Assembly (NCBI RefSeq): GCF_018474025.1
Contig: NZ_JAHCTA010000004.1
Span: 124,001-188,000 of the forward strand
Length of the DNA: 64,000 bases
Source of the DNA: Alteromonas oceanisediminis
GTDB taxonomy: Bacteria; Pseudomonadota; Gammaproteobacteria; Enterobacterales; Alteromonadaceae
Direction: 5' to 3'
The notes under the pieces were generated by a model, which worked only from the letters and a program-made list of their open reading frames with translations, did no database searches and had not been told where the DNA came from. The position numbers and the translations under genes were made by a program. Shown piece after piece: positions 1 through 8,148 of the stretch (the first letter of the stretch is position 1; every line of letters begins with the position of its first letter).

Positions 1-130
1 GGTTGATATCGATTAAAAACCGGCTGCCGTTTTCACAAGGAATGATCAAATCGTCAGGGTAGCAGCGTTGCATCACGTTTAGGCGCAATGGTCCTTTTTT
101 GGCGCTTTTTGGCGCTTTTTGGCGCTTCAA
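1..130 (-). CDS. Unknown protein, N-terminal fragment (runs off window)
   Basis: An open minus-strand frame runs to the left edge. A TTG start at 130 is preceded by GAGG with 5 bases of spacing. The only ATG, at 73, has no ribosome binding site. The first residues are Lys-rich (KRQKAPKSAKKGP) and are encoded by a 10-base tandem repeat; the next part contains RCYPDDLIIPCENGSRF. I do not recognise the family. It is divergent from the DUF2788 gene. Existence is inferred from the start signals and natural-looking residue composition; it could still be chance. Confidence 0.4.
   Translation of the reverse strand, partial: MKRQKAPKSAKKGPLRLNVMQRCYPDDLIIPCENGSRFLIDIN
101..127. repeat. 10-base tandem repeat, 2.7 copies
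   Basis: The unit ggcgcttttt occurs twice in full and then as ggcgctt, immediately after a T6 run. On the minus strand it lies in the first codons of the truncated gene. Because 10 is not a multiple of 3, copy-number change would shift that frame. Confidence 0.75.
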
Positions 131-194
131 ATTTTCCTCTTTAATTCAGTTCGTGGTATATTCTGCGCCTCATTATAGTGAGGTTCTCGGTTTA

Positions 195-419
195 ATGATT
201 GCGGACAATTACGAGCAGATCGAAGCCATCATGCTCAACATCGGGTTGTTGGGGTTATTCTTGCTGATGGGTTACGCTATTCACGACGTGTTGAGCAAGA
301 ATAATGTGCCCAAGATAGGCCGTTTTGTGGCATACGGCGTACTAGGTTTAGGCGCTCTCGGTTTCGTTGCAAAAGGCATTATCGAAGTGTTTTACATGAG
401 CATGGGTGTTAACGGCTAA
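195..419 (+). CDS. DUF2788 small inner-membrane protein
   Basis: A 74-residue protein with two hydrophobic helices, roughly residues 8-30 and 44-68, around a short basic loop (SKNNVPKIGRF). The run NYEQIEAIMLNIGLLGLFL and the ending resemble DUF2788 proteins, which are small gammaproteobacterial membrane proteins of unknown function. The start is the ATG that begins MIADNYEQ, with a GTGAGG ribosome binding site upstream. A longer reading from a TTG at 99 adds a family-untypical extension made from the tandem repeat. It lies 31 bases before fldA and is probably cotranscribed with it. Function cannot be read from the sequence. Confidence 0.8.
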   Translation: MIADNYEQIEAIMLNIGLLGLFLLMGYAIHDVLSKNNVPKIGRFVAYGVLGLGALGFVAKGIIEVFYMSMGVNG

Positions 420-450
420 ATTATTTTTTGATTCAATTGAGGTAGATTAA

Positions 451-975
451 ATGGCAAGCGTTGGCCTTTTCTTCGGCAGCGATACGGGTAATACAGAACA
501 CGTTGCTAAGATGATCCAAAAACAGCTGGGCAAACAGCTGATCGACGTACATGACATTGCAAAAAGCAGCAAAGAGCAGATTGCCGAGTTTGACCTGCTA
601 ATTTTCGGCATTCCTACATGGTACTATGGTGAACCTCAGTGCGACTGGGATGACTTTTTTCCTGAATTAGAAGAAATAGATTTTCAAGATAAGCTGGTCG
701 CGATCTTTGGATGCGGCGATCAGGAAGACTACGCTGAGTACTTCCTTGATGCCATGGGTATGATCCGGGATATCGTTGAACCTAAGGGTGCCATTATCGT
801 GGGTCACTGGCCAACAGAGGGCTATGATTTTGAAGCGTCAAAAGGCATGGCAGATGATGACCATTTCGTTGGCCTAGGCATAGACGAAGACCGCCAACCG
901 GAGTTGACTGAGCAAAGGGTAAAAGCGTGGTGTCAGCAAATTCATGAAGAACTGTGTCTTGCAGAGCTTGCGTAG
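451..975 (+). CDS. fldA: Flavodoxin, long-chain
   Basis: A 174-residue flavodoxin, an FMN electron carrier of the cytoplasm that replaces ferredoxin under iron shortage and feeds reductive enzymes. The phosphate-binding loop GSDTGNTEHVAK is at residues 9-20. The later FMN-contacting loops (IPTWYYGE and FGCGDQEDYAEYF) and the long-chain insertion are present; length is normal for the E. coli FldA class. A GAGGT ribosome binding site precedes the ATG and a hairpin terminator follows the gene. In E. coli fldA and fur are close; here two unrelated genes separate them. Confidence 0.95.
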   Translation: MASVGLFFGSDTGNTEHVAKMIQKQLGKQLIDVHDIAKSSKEQIAEFDLLIFGIPTWYYGEPQCDWDDFFPELEEIDFQDKLVAIFGCGDQEDYAEYFLDAMGMIRDIVEPKGAIIVGHWPTEGYDFEASKGMADDDHFVGLGIDEDRQPELTEQRVKAWCQQIHEELCLAELA

Positions 976-997
976 GCAGCGGCATCCACATTAAACG

Positions 998-1019
998 AAA
1001 GGCGCTCTTGCGCCTTTTT
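998..1019 (+). terminator. Rho-independent terminator after fldA
   Basis: The stem aaaggcgc / gcgccttt has a 4-base loop (tctt) and is followed by T residues. It ends the fldA transcript. Confidence 0.8.
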
Positions 1020-1068
1020 ATGATCAAAGGCGTCTGCCCTACCTTTTCGACAAAGAGTGTAAACGGTC

Positions 1069-2163
1069 ATGTTAAATCCAACTCAACACGCTGAATCTCT
1101 TTACAACAATGAAGATTATCAGGCTGCATTAGCCCTCTATCAATCCATCCAAGATAACAGCGCGCACGTTCAGTGGAACATTGCCCGTTGCCAGTGGAAA
1201 TTGGGCGACTATCACGCCGCATTGAGTGCATTTGAAAGTGCCTTTAATAAAGAATCCTCATTAGTTCACGCGATGAGTCTCGCTAACGCGCATATCATGT
1301 TGGGTTCGATTGAAAAAGCAAGGCAGTTGCTGGTGCGGATTAATATGGCTCAACCGGGTTTTGCCAATGCGGCAGTAAACCTCAGTCTATTGCAGTTTTG
1401 TGAACAACGTCGAGAAACCGCCATTAAAACGGTGGAAAGAGCATTTCAGCATAACCCAAGTGATCCCAATATCTTAATCACGCTCTATGCGTTCTATACA
1501 TTAACACAATCGGCGCAAGCAAAAGCGTTGCTGGGGCACTTACCTCACGACATACGCACGCAAAGTCATCGAACATCGATTGACTTTATTTCCGAACAAA
1601 TAGCCGCAAACCCGAAGATAAAGTTAACCAGTTCCACGCTGGAAAATTTGTCGCTTGCCCTTCAACACGCCAAACTGGAAGGTAGTGTGATTGAGTGTGG
1701 CGTGTATTATGGTCGCTCCATCAACTATCTCGCCGCTGAGTACGCTGGTGTCATAGATGGGTTTGATAGTTTCAATGGATTACCTGAAAAATGGAAAGCC
1801 GATGAAGCAGAGGGAAGCTATTCGACCGGCGGACAACTGCCAGATGTAGCCACCAATGTGAAGCTGCATCAGGGTTGGTTCGACGACACGCTTCCAGAGT
1901 ATGCAAAAACGCAGTCTACTCCCATCAAGCTGCTGCATATCGATTGTGATATCTACAGTTCGACAAAAACCATTTTTGATTGCCTCGGCGGTTTAATTCA
2001 ATCCGGCACCGTGATTGTTTTCGATGAATTTTTAGGCTACCCCGAATACCAGCAACATGAGTTTAAAGCCTTCTATGAGTTTATCGAAAGCTCTGGACTG
2101 GAGTTTGAGTTTGTGAGTTTTAGCCTATTGCCTCATGAGGCCACGGTTAGGATCATATCTTAA
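1069..2163 (+). CDS. TPR protein fused to TylF/MycF-type methyltransferase domain
   Basis: A 364-residue cytoplasmic protein without a signal peptide. Residues 1-150 form TPR-like helical repeats (for example DYHAALSAFESAFNKE). Residues about 205-360 form a class I SAM-dependent methyltransferase domain of the TylF/MycF (macrocin O-methyltransferase-like) group: VIECGVYYGRSINYLA is the SAM-binding start, IDGFDSFNGLPE the acidic loop, and LHIDCDIYSSTK and VIVFDEFLGYPEYQ the metal-type acidic motifs. The substrate is unknown; such fusions occur in glycan or surface-polymer loci, but there is none here. The gene follows the fldA terminator and its 3' end overlaps that of the convergent chemoreceptor gene by 11 bases. 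Confidence 0.75.
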   Translation: MLNPTQHAESLYNNEDYQAALALYQSIQDNSAHVQWNIARCQWKLGDYHAALSAFESAFNKESSLVHAMSLANAHIMLGSIEKARQLLVRINMAQPGFANAAVNLSLLQFCEQRRETAIKTVERAFQHNPSDPNILITLYAFYTLTQSAQAKALLGHLPHDIRTQSHRTSIDFISEQIAANPKIKLTSSTLENLSLALQHAKLEGSVIECGVYYGRSINYLAAEYAGVIDGFDSFNGLPEKWKADEAEGSYSTGGQLPDVATNVKLHQGWFDDTLPEYAKTQSTPIKLLHIDCDIYSSTKTIFDCLGGLIQSGTVIVFDEFLGYPEYQQHEFKAFYEFIESSGLEFEFVSFSLLPHEATVRIIS

Positions 2164-4153
2164 ATTTCTCAACCGCTTGTTTCAGGCTCGACATTTGCGT
2201 TTCAATTTCGCTGGTAACCTCAGCCGACTTCTGTGTACTGTGTGCCGCTTGTTCAGCTAATTCTACAATCTGATCCAGGCTATTCGCTGCCTGCTCCAGC
2301 AGTACATCCTGATCTTTTGTATCATAAACGATCTGGTCATTAATTTTGGTGAGCGCAAGTACGATCTGGGTAATATCACTGACTTGCTGGTTCACTTTCT
2401 GGGTTAATTCTACGCTTTCCTGCGCCTGTTCTCTGCCATCTTTGATGGCTTTAACTGCCTGACTGGCGTCAACCTGAAGCGAGCCTATCATCTTCTCGAT
2501 TTCTTCGGTGGAGTCATGAGTTCGATTCGCTAGCGTGCGCACTTCGTCTGCGACTACCGCGAATCCGCGCCCTTGCTCGCCCGCACGAGCCGCCTCAATG
2601 GCTGCATTGAGTGCGAGTAGATTGGTCTGCTCGGCAATGGTTTTAATCACGTCAAGGATGCTACCGATGTTACGACTATTTTCATCCAGTCGAGCGATAA
2701 TTTGTGAAGATTGTTCCGCCTGTTGCGCCTGTGCTTCAACTTGCTTTCGGCTGTGGCTCAACAAGGTAATCACTTCCTGACTCTGTTCGTTCGCGGTGCG
2801 CAGTTGCTCCATGGACCGCTCGAATTGCGTGAGGTTACTTTGGCTCTTGGTTCTCACTTCGTGCGTATTCTCAGACGTGATCTTGATCTGTTCCCGCTGC
2901 TGCCCCACTTGCTCCAAACTGCGCTTACTCATGTCAATACTGCGTCTGGTGGTGTCATCCAACGCGATTTCTTGCTCAAGTATGTTGCCAACCAGCATGC
3001 GTAAACTGTTTGAGAGTTCATTCACTTTTTTGGCCAGATTAGCGAACTCACAATGACCCTCATCGCTTAAACGCTGCGTTAGATCGCCCTGGATCAGCTT
3101 ATCCAGACCCGCATTTACACGCGACAAAGGAGTGACGATACTGCGGGTTGCCAGAACCGCCAAACCCACGACCGCCATTAAACCGAGCACAGCAATAAAT
3201 ATACTTTTGGTGACGTTAAGCTGAACATTTGACAATATATCGTTTTGCCCTGCTAGCGTCTGTTCACTGATTTGCGCGGTGAGTTGATCTACCCCATCCA
3301 ACATAGCGTTGAGTGATGCTCTGGCGATTTGATTTTGCTCAGCCGCCTGTGTGATCGCGTCGATTTTTGCACGTTGCAACGCAAACAAGCCGTCGTCTTT
3401 TTCCAATAGCTGCTTTAACACGATAAACTGTTCATTGAACAACTCGACCAACCCTTCATCATCGATGGTTTCGGCAAGTCGATTGATATAATCCTTATCC
3501 ACTTCGATATTGCTGACTGCGTATTCCAGATCACCAATAATACGCTCGGTCATTTCGCCATCATTTGAGGCCGAAAGCTCTTTAATGCCTCCCAACATCG
3601 GCGACAACTTATTATCGATACCAGTGCCGGCGCCAATCAGCGTTTGCAGACCCGGATCATCACCGCTCAGGTATGATAGGTCGAGCATCAACGCACTGGC
3701 TTCATCTGCCGCGTATAGCACTTCTTCTCCCAACGTTCTAATCGTACTATTTAATAGCAGGTGCCGTTTACGCTGTGCATACATGGCTTCACTGGCCACT
3801 AAAAATTGTTGTGGCTGCGCAAGCACTGCTAACTGTTCCTTTGATAATAACTGCCGAAGTGCTTCCAAATCCTGTTCGAAGACTGTCTTCGTGGTTTGAA
3901 AGCGCGTGTAGTTCTGCGCCAACGCCTCACTATTGCGCTCATGAAAACCGTTAGTGGTAATGTTGGCCAGCTTTAAACTGTTCGCCTGAAAACCGATGAT
4001 TTTCGCTTGAACCGGCATTTTTTCTTCAACAACTGATTCAGCCGCACTGCGTATATCCACCAAGCCGATGTAACTGAGAAAACTGGTTAACATCAACAGC
4101 ATGCCCAGAGCGATAAACCCAAATACGATTTTTTGAATAACAGTGAGTTTCAT
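2153..4153 (-). CDS. Methyl-accepting chemotaxis protein
   Basis: A 666-residue transmembrane chemoreceptor. The first membrane helix is at residues 9-29 and the second at 316-336. Between them is a large (about 285 residues) all-helical periplasmic sensor domain, possibly of the HBM type. A HAMP linker (about 337-390) and the long cytoplasmic coiled-coil signalling domain follow. The highly conserved hairpin tip, EQTNLLALNAAIEAARAGEQ and GRGFAVVADEVR, is at 508-539 and binds CheW and CheA. No chemotaxis genes are nearby, so it is an orphan receptor. The ligand cannot be deduced. The 261 bases upstream contain no gene. Confidence 0.93.
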   Translation of the reverse strand: MKLTVIQKIVFGFIALGMLLMLTSFLSYIGLVDIRSAAESVVEEKMPVQAKIIGFQANSLKLANITTNGFHERNSEALAQNYTRFQTTKTVFEQDLEALRQLLSKEQLAVLAQPQQFLVASEAMYAQRKRHLLLNSTIRTLGEEVLYAADEASALMLDLSYLSGDDPGLQTLIGAGTGIDNKLSPMLGGIKELSASNDGEMTERIIGDLEYAVSNIEVDKDYINRLAETIDDEGLVELFNEQFIVLKQLLEKDDGLFALQRAKIDAITQAAEQNQIARASLNAMLDGVDQLTAQISEQTLAGQNDILSNVQLNVTKSIFIAVLGLMAVVGLAVLATRSIVTPLSRVNAGLDKLIQGDLTQRLSDEGHCEFANLAKKVNELSNSLRMLVGNILEQEIALDDTTRRSIDMSKRSLEQVGQQREQIKITSENTHEVRTKSQSNLTQFERSMEQLRTANEQSQEVITLLSHSRKQVEAQAQQAEQSSQIIARLDENSRNIGSILDVIKTIAEQTNLLALNAAIEAARAGEQGRGFAVVADEVRTLANRTHDSTEEIEKMIGSLQVDASQAVKAIKDGREQAQESVELTQKVNQQVSDITQIVLALTKINDQIVYDTKDQDVLLEQAANSLDQIVELAEQAAHSTQKSAEVTSEIETQMSSLKQAVEKFKI

Positions 4154-4353
4154 AATGTACCAACAATCTTGCTTTTATGAATCGCCGACACATGGCGTCT
4201 GATGAATGCAATGGCTTTTTACCACATCGTACCACTTGGTGACTAGCCGAACGGGACATATTGTAAATAAATTGTAAGGCATTTTTAGCATTTAGACCGG
4301 ATCCATTCGGCGACTCAGTTTTGCCATTCTGCTATTGTTATTATCGTCTTTCC

Positions 4354-4382
4354 CTTTTAAATCTTGATAAGTCACCTATAAT
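4354..4382 (+). promoter_or_regulatory. Putative fur promoter (-10 TATAAT)
   Basis: A perfect -10 hexamer TATAAT lies at 4377-4382, 32 bases before the fur start. At the right distance the -35 region (around 4354-4359) is poor, so activity is uncertain. AT-rich, loosely Fur-box-like bases (ttgttattatcg) lie just upstream, but the match is too weak to call an operator. Confidence 0.4.
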
Positions 4383-4414
4383 GGCGCTCATTAAATAAAT
4401 CAAAGAAGCTTCTG

Positions 4415-4843
4415 ATGGATCAAAATAAAGAACTTAAAAAAGCCGGCTTAAAAGTCACTCTGCCGCGCCTGAAAATCTTGGGAATCCTACAAGAGCCAGA
4501 TAATCAGCACATCAGTGCAGAAGATGTGTACAAAATATTGATTGAACAGGACGAAGAGATTGGTCTTGCGACGGTTTATCGGGTACTGAATCAGTTTGAC
4601 GACGCAGGAATACTCAATCGCCATCACTTTGAAGGTGGCAAGTCTGTGTTTGAAATCAGCCATAAAAAACACCACGATCACCTCGTCTGCCTGCGGTGTG
4701 GCAAAGTGATCGAATTTGAAGATGATGTGATTGAGAAACGCCAGGAAGAAGTCGCGGCGCGGCACAATATGAAACTTACCCACCACAGTTTATATTTGTA
4801 TGGTGAGTGCAATAACGGCAACTGCGAGAACGCAGACGATTAG
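4415..4843 (+). CDS. fur: Ferric uptake regulator Fur
   Basis: A 142-residue iron-sensing repressor. The N-terminal winged helix (residues 1-80) includes KKAGLKVTLPRLKILGIL and the recognition-helix region EEIGLATVYRVLNQFDDAGI. The C-terminal dimerisation and metal domain has the HHDHLVCLRCGKVIEF motif with Cys-x2-Cys, and a second pair in CNNGNC. With Fe(II) it represses iron-uptake genes. Length and motifs match gammaproteobacterial Fur. The last four bases overlap the end of the convergent aminotransferase gene. Confidence 0.97.
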   Translation: MDQNKELKKAGLKVTLPRLKILGILQEPDNQHISAEDVYKILIEQDEEIGLATVYRVLNQFDDAGILNRHHFEGGKSVFEISHKKHHDHLVCLRCGKVIEFEDDVIEKRQEEVAARHNMKLTHHSLYLYGECNNGNCENADD

Positions 4844-5712
4844 AACGAAAATTTGTGAGTGTGGTAACTGGCGAGTGCTTGTTCCCATACTCGCCCTACT
4901 TCACCCTGACCAATCGCTTTACCATCAATTTCCACCACTGGCGCAATCTCTTTACTTGAACTGGTCAGCCAAACTTCATCTGCCGATTTTAACTCATCCA
5001 GTCCTATTTGCCGTTCGCTGACCGTCAACGTACCGTCCTTGTGTAGACTGTCTATTACCATTCTGCGCGTGATCCCCGGTAACAATTGATTGTCCAGAGG
5101 GGGCGTATAGACCTTACCCTCTTTCACCATAAACACATTACACACGCTTGCCTCGGTGACCAGACCTTGCTCATTGTAGAGTATGGTTTCATTAACCCCT
5201 TGATCTTGGCTGTGCTGAAAATGCATCACGTTACCCAAGAGTGAGGTGGATTTTATGTGGCACCGTCTCCAACGCAGGTCTTGTTCGGTGTTCACCTTCA
5301 GTCCGGTCACGCTGCGCCGGTCCGCTTTATTTGACGCGGGTATACCAAACGCAAATGCAAACACGGTCGGTGTTACGCCCGTTGGGTATGCGTGAAAACG
5401 CTTCGAATCGGCACCCCGGCTTACGTGAATGTAAACGCCAATATGCTCGCCCAGCACGGCTTGGTTTTTGTCTACCAATTGCTGTGCGATCATTTGCCAG
5501 TCTGGTGCATGGATATTGTTGTTAAACTCGATGCCAATTTCACGCAACCCATTCGCCATGCGTATGGCGTGCAATTGTCCACCCACTAAGCGCCCAGCGT
5601 AACTGGGTATGACTTCATAAATTCCATCACCAAATAGGAAACCGCGATCCAGTGGCGATATTTTTGCATCTTCTATCGGTAAGAATTGTCCGTTGAGATA
5701 AGCGATTGTCAT
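4840..5712 (-). CDS. D-amino-acid transaminase-like, class IV aminotransferase
   Basis: A 290-residue PLP enzyme of fold type IV. The N-terminus, YLNGQFLPIEDAKISPLDRG followed by FLFGDGIYEVIPSY, is typical of D-alanine transaminases. The PLP lysine is in WRRCHIKSTSLLGN (about residue 153), and the phosphate-binding loop LLPGITRRMVID is present. It would interconvert D-alanine or D-glutamate and 2-oxo acids. A class IV enzyme with another substrate is possible. Its ATG overlaps the pxpC stop by four bases (ATGA), making it the last gene of the pxpABC operon. Confidence 0.85.
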   Translation of the reverse strand: MTIAYLNGQFLPIEDAKISPLDRGFLFGDGIYEVIPSYAGRLVGGQLHAIRMANGLREIGIEFNNNIHAPDWQMIAQQLVDKNQAVLGEHIGVYIHVSRGADSKRFHAYPTGVTPTVFAFAFGIPASNKADRRSVTGLKVNTEQDLRWRRCHIKSTSLLGNVMHFQHSQDQGVNETILYNEQGLVTEASVCNVFMVKEGKVYTPPLDNQLLPGITRRMVIDSLHKDGTLTVSERQIGLDELKSADEVWLTSSSKEIAPVVEIDGKAIGQGEVGRVWEQALASYHTHKFSF

Positions 5713-6674
5713 GATGATGAGTCTGTATAAAAAATTCGTTGTATCGATAAATCAAGCATACGCCAGTCATTTCTTGCTGTCACTGCATCGGCGCCTGAAA
5801 ATGAAATTTGCTGATCAATGCTAGTCTGCGCAAGGCGTGGCAGATCAACGTGGGCTACTTTGGCAAGCTTCGGATACCCGCCGAGTGTTTGCCTGTCTGA
5901 CATCATGATAATCGGTTGACCGTCAGGCGGAACCTGCATCGAACCAAAGGACAAGGGTTCTGAACGCATCTTAAATTGCATTTTTTGCACAGGATTGCCA
6001 CGAAGGCGCAGCCCCATGCGGTTAGATTGTGCGGTGAGGGTATAAGACTCAGACAACAACCGTCGCCAGGCGAGACGAGAAAACACCTCAACCTGTTCGC
6101 CGGGCAAAACTCGTATAGGACCGTGTTGATAAACCCGGCGGATTAAATCCGACAATCGACTCTCATCCACCTCACGCTGATACTGCACATCGGTCGGTGC
6201 GCCATACACGGTATCGTTATAATTCAGCGCCTTACCGTCATTAGCCAGACCTCCGGCGTTTTCGCGCGCCACGGTGCACCGACTGTTGTAGCGTGTACCC
6301 GAGTCGATACTGAACGACACGCCTAGATAGAGCCTAGCCGCGTTCGGCTGGATGACCAGTTGTAGAACATCGCCTTTCTCAACGTGCACGGCTTTCCACT
6401 GTTCAATAGGCTGTTGATTGAGCTCACAATGCGCCTTTCCTCCGGTGATGGCTATGCGCAATGGTCGAGCAAAAACAGCGCGAAATTGTCCGGCGGTAAT
6501 CTCAACTTGCGCGGCAGGCTCAGTGTGTTCGAGCAAGCGGTTATTGATTGTGTAAGCAAACCAGTCCATCGGGCCACTCGCACTAATACCTTGTGCCTGC
6601 ATCCCGCGCCGACCGCTATCCACAATACAGGACAATGCCGCGGTTTCTTTGACCTGAAATAATGCGTCACTCAT
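5709..6674 (-). CDS. pxpC: 5-oxoprolinase subunit PxpC (biotin-dependent carboxyltransferase/KipA family)
   Basis: About 322 residues. It carries family signatures such as SGRRGMQAQGISASGPMDWF near the N-terminus, the central LPGEQVEVF and SNRMGLRLRG, and MMSDRQTLGGYPKLAKV near the C-terminus. PxpA, PxpB and PxpC together cleave 5-oxoproline to glutamate with ATP in the cytoplasm. The ATG at 6674 overlaps the end of pxpB by 8 bases; a GTG two codons upstream is an alternative. It is translationally coupled on both sides. Confidence 0.92.
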   Translation of the reverse strand: MSDALFQVKETAALSCIVDSGRRGMQAQGISASGPMDWFAYTINNRLLEHTEPAAQVEITAGQFRAVFARPLRIAITGGKAHCELNQQPIEQWKAVHVEKGDVLQLVIQPNAARLYLGVSFSIDSGTRYNSRCTVARENAGGLANDGKALNYNDTVYGAPTDVQYQREVDESRLSDLIRRVYQHGPIRVLPGEQVEVFSRLAWRRLLSESYTLTAQSNRMGLRLRGNPVQKMQFKMRSEPLSFGSMQVPPDGQPIIMMSDRQTLGGYPKLAKVAHVDLPRLAQTSIDQQISFSGADAVTARNDWRMLDLSIQRIFYTDSSS

Positions 6675-7338
6675 CGCCACTCACATCCCGAAATGCGACG
6701 GTATCGCCAATCTTGAAATTTAATGAGAGTAATGTTTTGCTGTGGCGGGCATAGCGCCCGATCAAATGCCACCCGCCCGGAGATTCAGTGGGATAAATAG
6801 CAGTATAGGCGTCTGCTATCGCTAACGTACCTGCGGGAACGACCGTTCGTGGTTCATCACGACGCGGTAATTGTAAGCTATCAGGCAACTCGCCAAGGTA
6901 AGCAAAGCCCGGAGAGAATCCGATTGCGTAGACGCGCAACGCAGCGTCACAGTATCGCTGAATAAACGCGTCACGGTCCATCCCGAGTGAACTGCACACG
7001 CGGTTTAAATCAAGCTCATCGGCACGGTCGAATACAATATCTATGGTGTGATGCACCGACGTTATTGACTCGCTGTGTCGTTCTTCTAAGCCGTCAAGCC
7101 ACTGTAAAACATGATAGTGATCGACGCTTAGCCCATCGTATTGCAACATCAGCGTATCAAAAGCGGGCACGCATTCTTCAAGCCATGCTGGTGCTTGAGC
7201 AAGAATATGGCGATGCAGTTGCGCGACGCGGCTATTTTGTTGAACCAGCGTATCACCCTGAAAATAAATCGTGATGGCATTCTCAGCGCTCAACAAAAAA
7301 TGTCGCACTGACCATTGTGTCAGCCAGCGCTGCTTCAC
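6667..7338 (-). CDS. pxpB: 5-oxoprolinase subunit PxpB (KipI family)
   Basis: A 223-residue allophanate hydrolase subunit 1/KipI-type protein. GFSPGFAYLGELPDSLQLPR and TVVPAGTLAIADAYTAIYP are strong family signatures, and SPGGWHLIGR lies near the end. It is part of the ATP-dependent 5-oxoprolinase that recycles the damage product pyroglutamate. The gene begins with GTG inside a GTGA overlap with the pxpA stop, so its translation probably depends on that of pxpA. Length is normal. Confidence 0.93.
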   Translation of the reverse strand: MKQRWLTQWSVRHFLLSAENAITIYFQGDTLVQQNSRVAQLHRHILAQAPAWLEECVPAFDTLMLQYDGLSVDHYHVLQWLDGLEERHSESITSVHHTIDIVFDRADELDLNRVCSSLGMDRDAFIQRYCDAALRVYAIGFSPGFAYLGELPDSLQLPRRDEPRTVVPAGTLAIADAYTAIYPTESPGGWHLIGRYARHSKTLLSLNFKIGDTVAFRDVSGDE

Positions 7339-8066
7339 GATGACATTTTAATGATGTGTTGAAGCGAACGCGCGATCGACAGAGCCTTGGGATTATCGCC
7401 ATGTACACACAGTGACTGTGCAACAACATCAAGCTCCGATCCGGTGCTATCAATGACTTTACCGTGCTCGATCAGCAATCGCCCTTGCTCAATCGCTTCC
7501 TGTGGCGTCAAAACTGCCCCTTTTTCGCTGCGCGGCGTCAATGACCCATTGGCTTGGTAACGTCGGTCAATAAAGGCTTCAGCGATAAGCGTTAATGACT
7601 GGGGTTTGCATTCGGCTTGCCAATGCGAAAAGTGAGAGTGAGCCTGAAGCATTAAGTCAAGATGTGGAAAGTTTGCCATTGCCGCATAGACCGCATGGCG
7701 TACCTTATCATCGCTGACACAGTCATTATACAACGCACCGTGAGGCTTCACATACGTAAGCCGACCTCCCCAGCATTGGGTCAGCCCCTCAAGCGCCGCA
7801 ATCTGGTATCGTAAACAGGCAGCCAGTTCATCTGCCGCCATGCTCATATGCCGCCGACCGAAGCCGACTAAGTCAGGATAGCCAGGGTGTGCACCAATAC
7901 GCACCTTCGCCTCTATTGCTCTACGCACCGCTTTTTCGATAGTAGAGGGATCACCTGCATGGAACCCGCAGGCAATATTTGCTTGGTCAATTGAATCGAA
8001 AATGGCATCGTCGACCGACATGGACCATGGGCCAAAGTCTTCACCCAAGTCACAATTTAATTGCAT
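7335..8066 (-). CDS. pxpA: 5-oxoprolinase subunit PxpA (LamB/YcsF family)
   Basis: A 243-residue protein starting MQLNCDLGEDFGPW. Family signatures are ANIACGFHAGDPSTIEKAV, GAHPGYPDLVGFGRR and TYVKPHGALYND. The start is the ATG at 8066, preceded by AGGGAA; a longer open frame upstream adds 61 unconserved residues and is rejected. It is the first gene of the pxpA-pxpB-pxpC-transaminase operon and diverges from cvfB across 82 bases. The product works in the cytoplasm as one subunit of ATP-dependent 5-oxoprolinase. Confidence 0.94.
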   Translation of the reverse strand: MQLNCDLGEDFGPWSMSVDDAIFDSIDQANIACGFHAGDPSTIEKAVRRAIEAKVRIGAHPGYPDLVGFGRRHMSMAADELAACLRYQIAALEGLTQCWGGRLTYVKPHGALYNDCVSDDKVRHAVYAAMANFPHLDLMLQAHSHFSHWQAECKPQSLTLIAEAFIDRRYQANGSLTPRSEKGAVLTPQEAIEQGRLLIEHGKVIDSTGSELDVVAQSLCVHGDNPKALSIARSLQHIIKMSS

Positions 8067-8148
8067 GGCATGTTCCCTGATCTTTCGGTTCTGCTTTGTT
8101 TCAACAGTGCGTATGATAGTACGATGTTTTGTAAAGAATCTGGAACTA

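Noticed and set aside
2535-3899. Open frames antisense to the chemoreceptor gene
   Set aside because: They show no protein-like features and mirror the conserved codon pattern of the receptor.
4331-4350. Fur-box-like AT-rich bases upstream of fur
   Set aside because: Too few matches to the 19-base consensus; autoregulation is plausible but the site is not supported.
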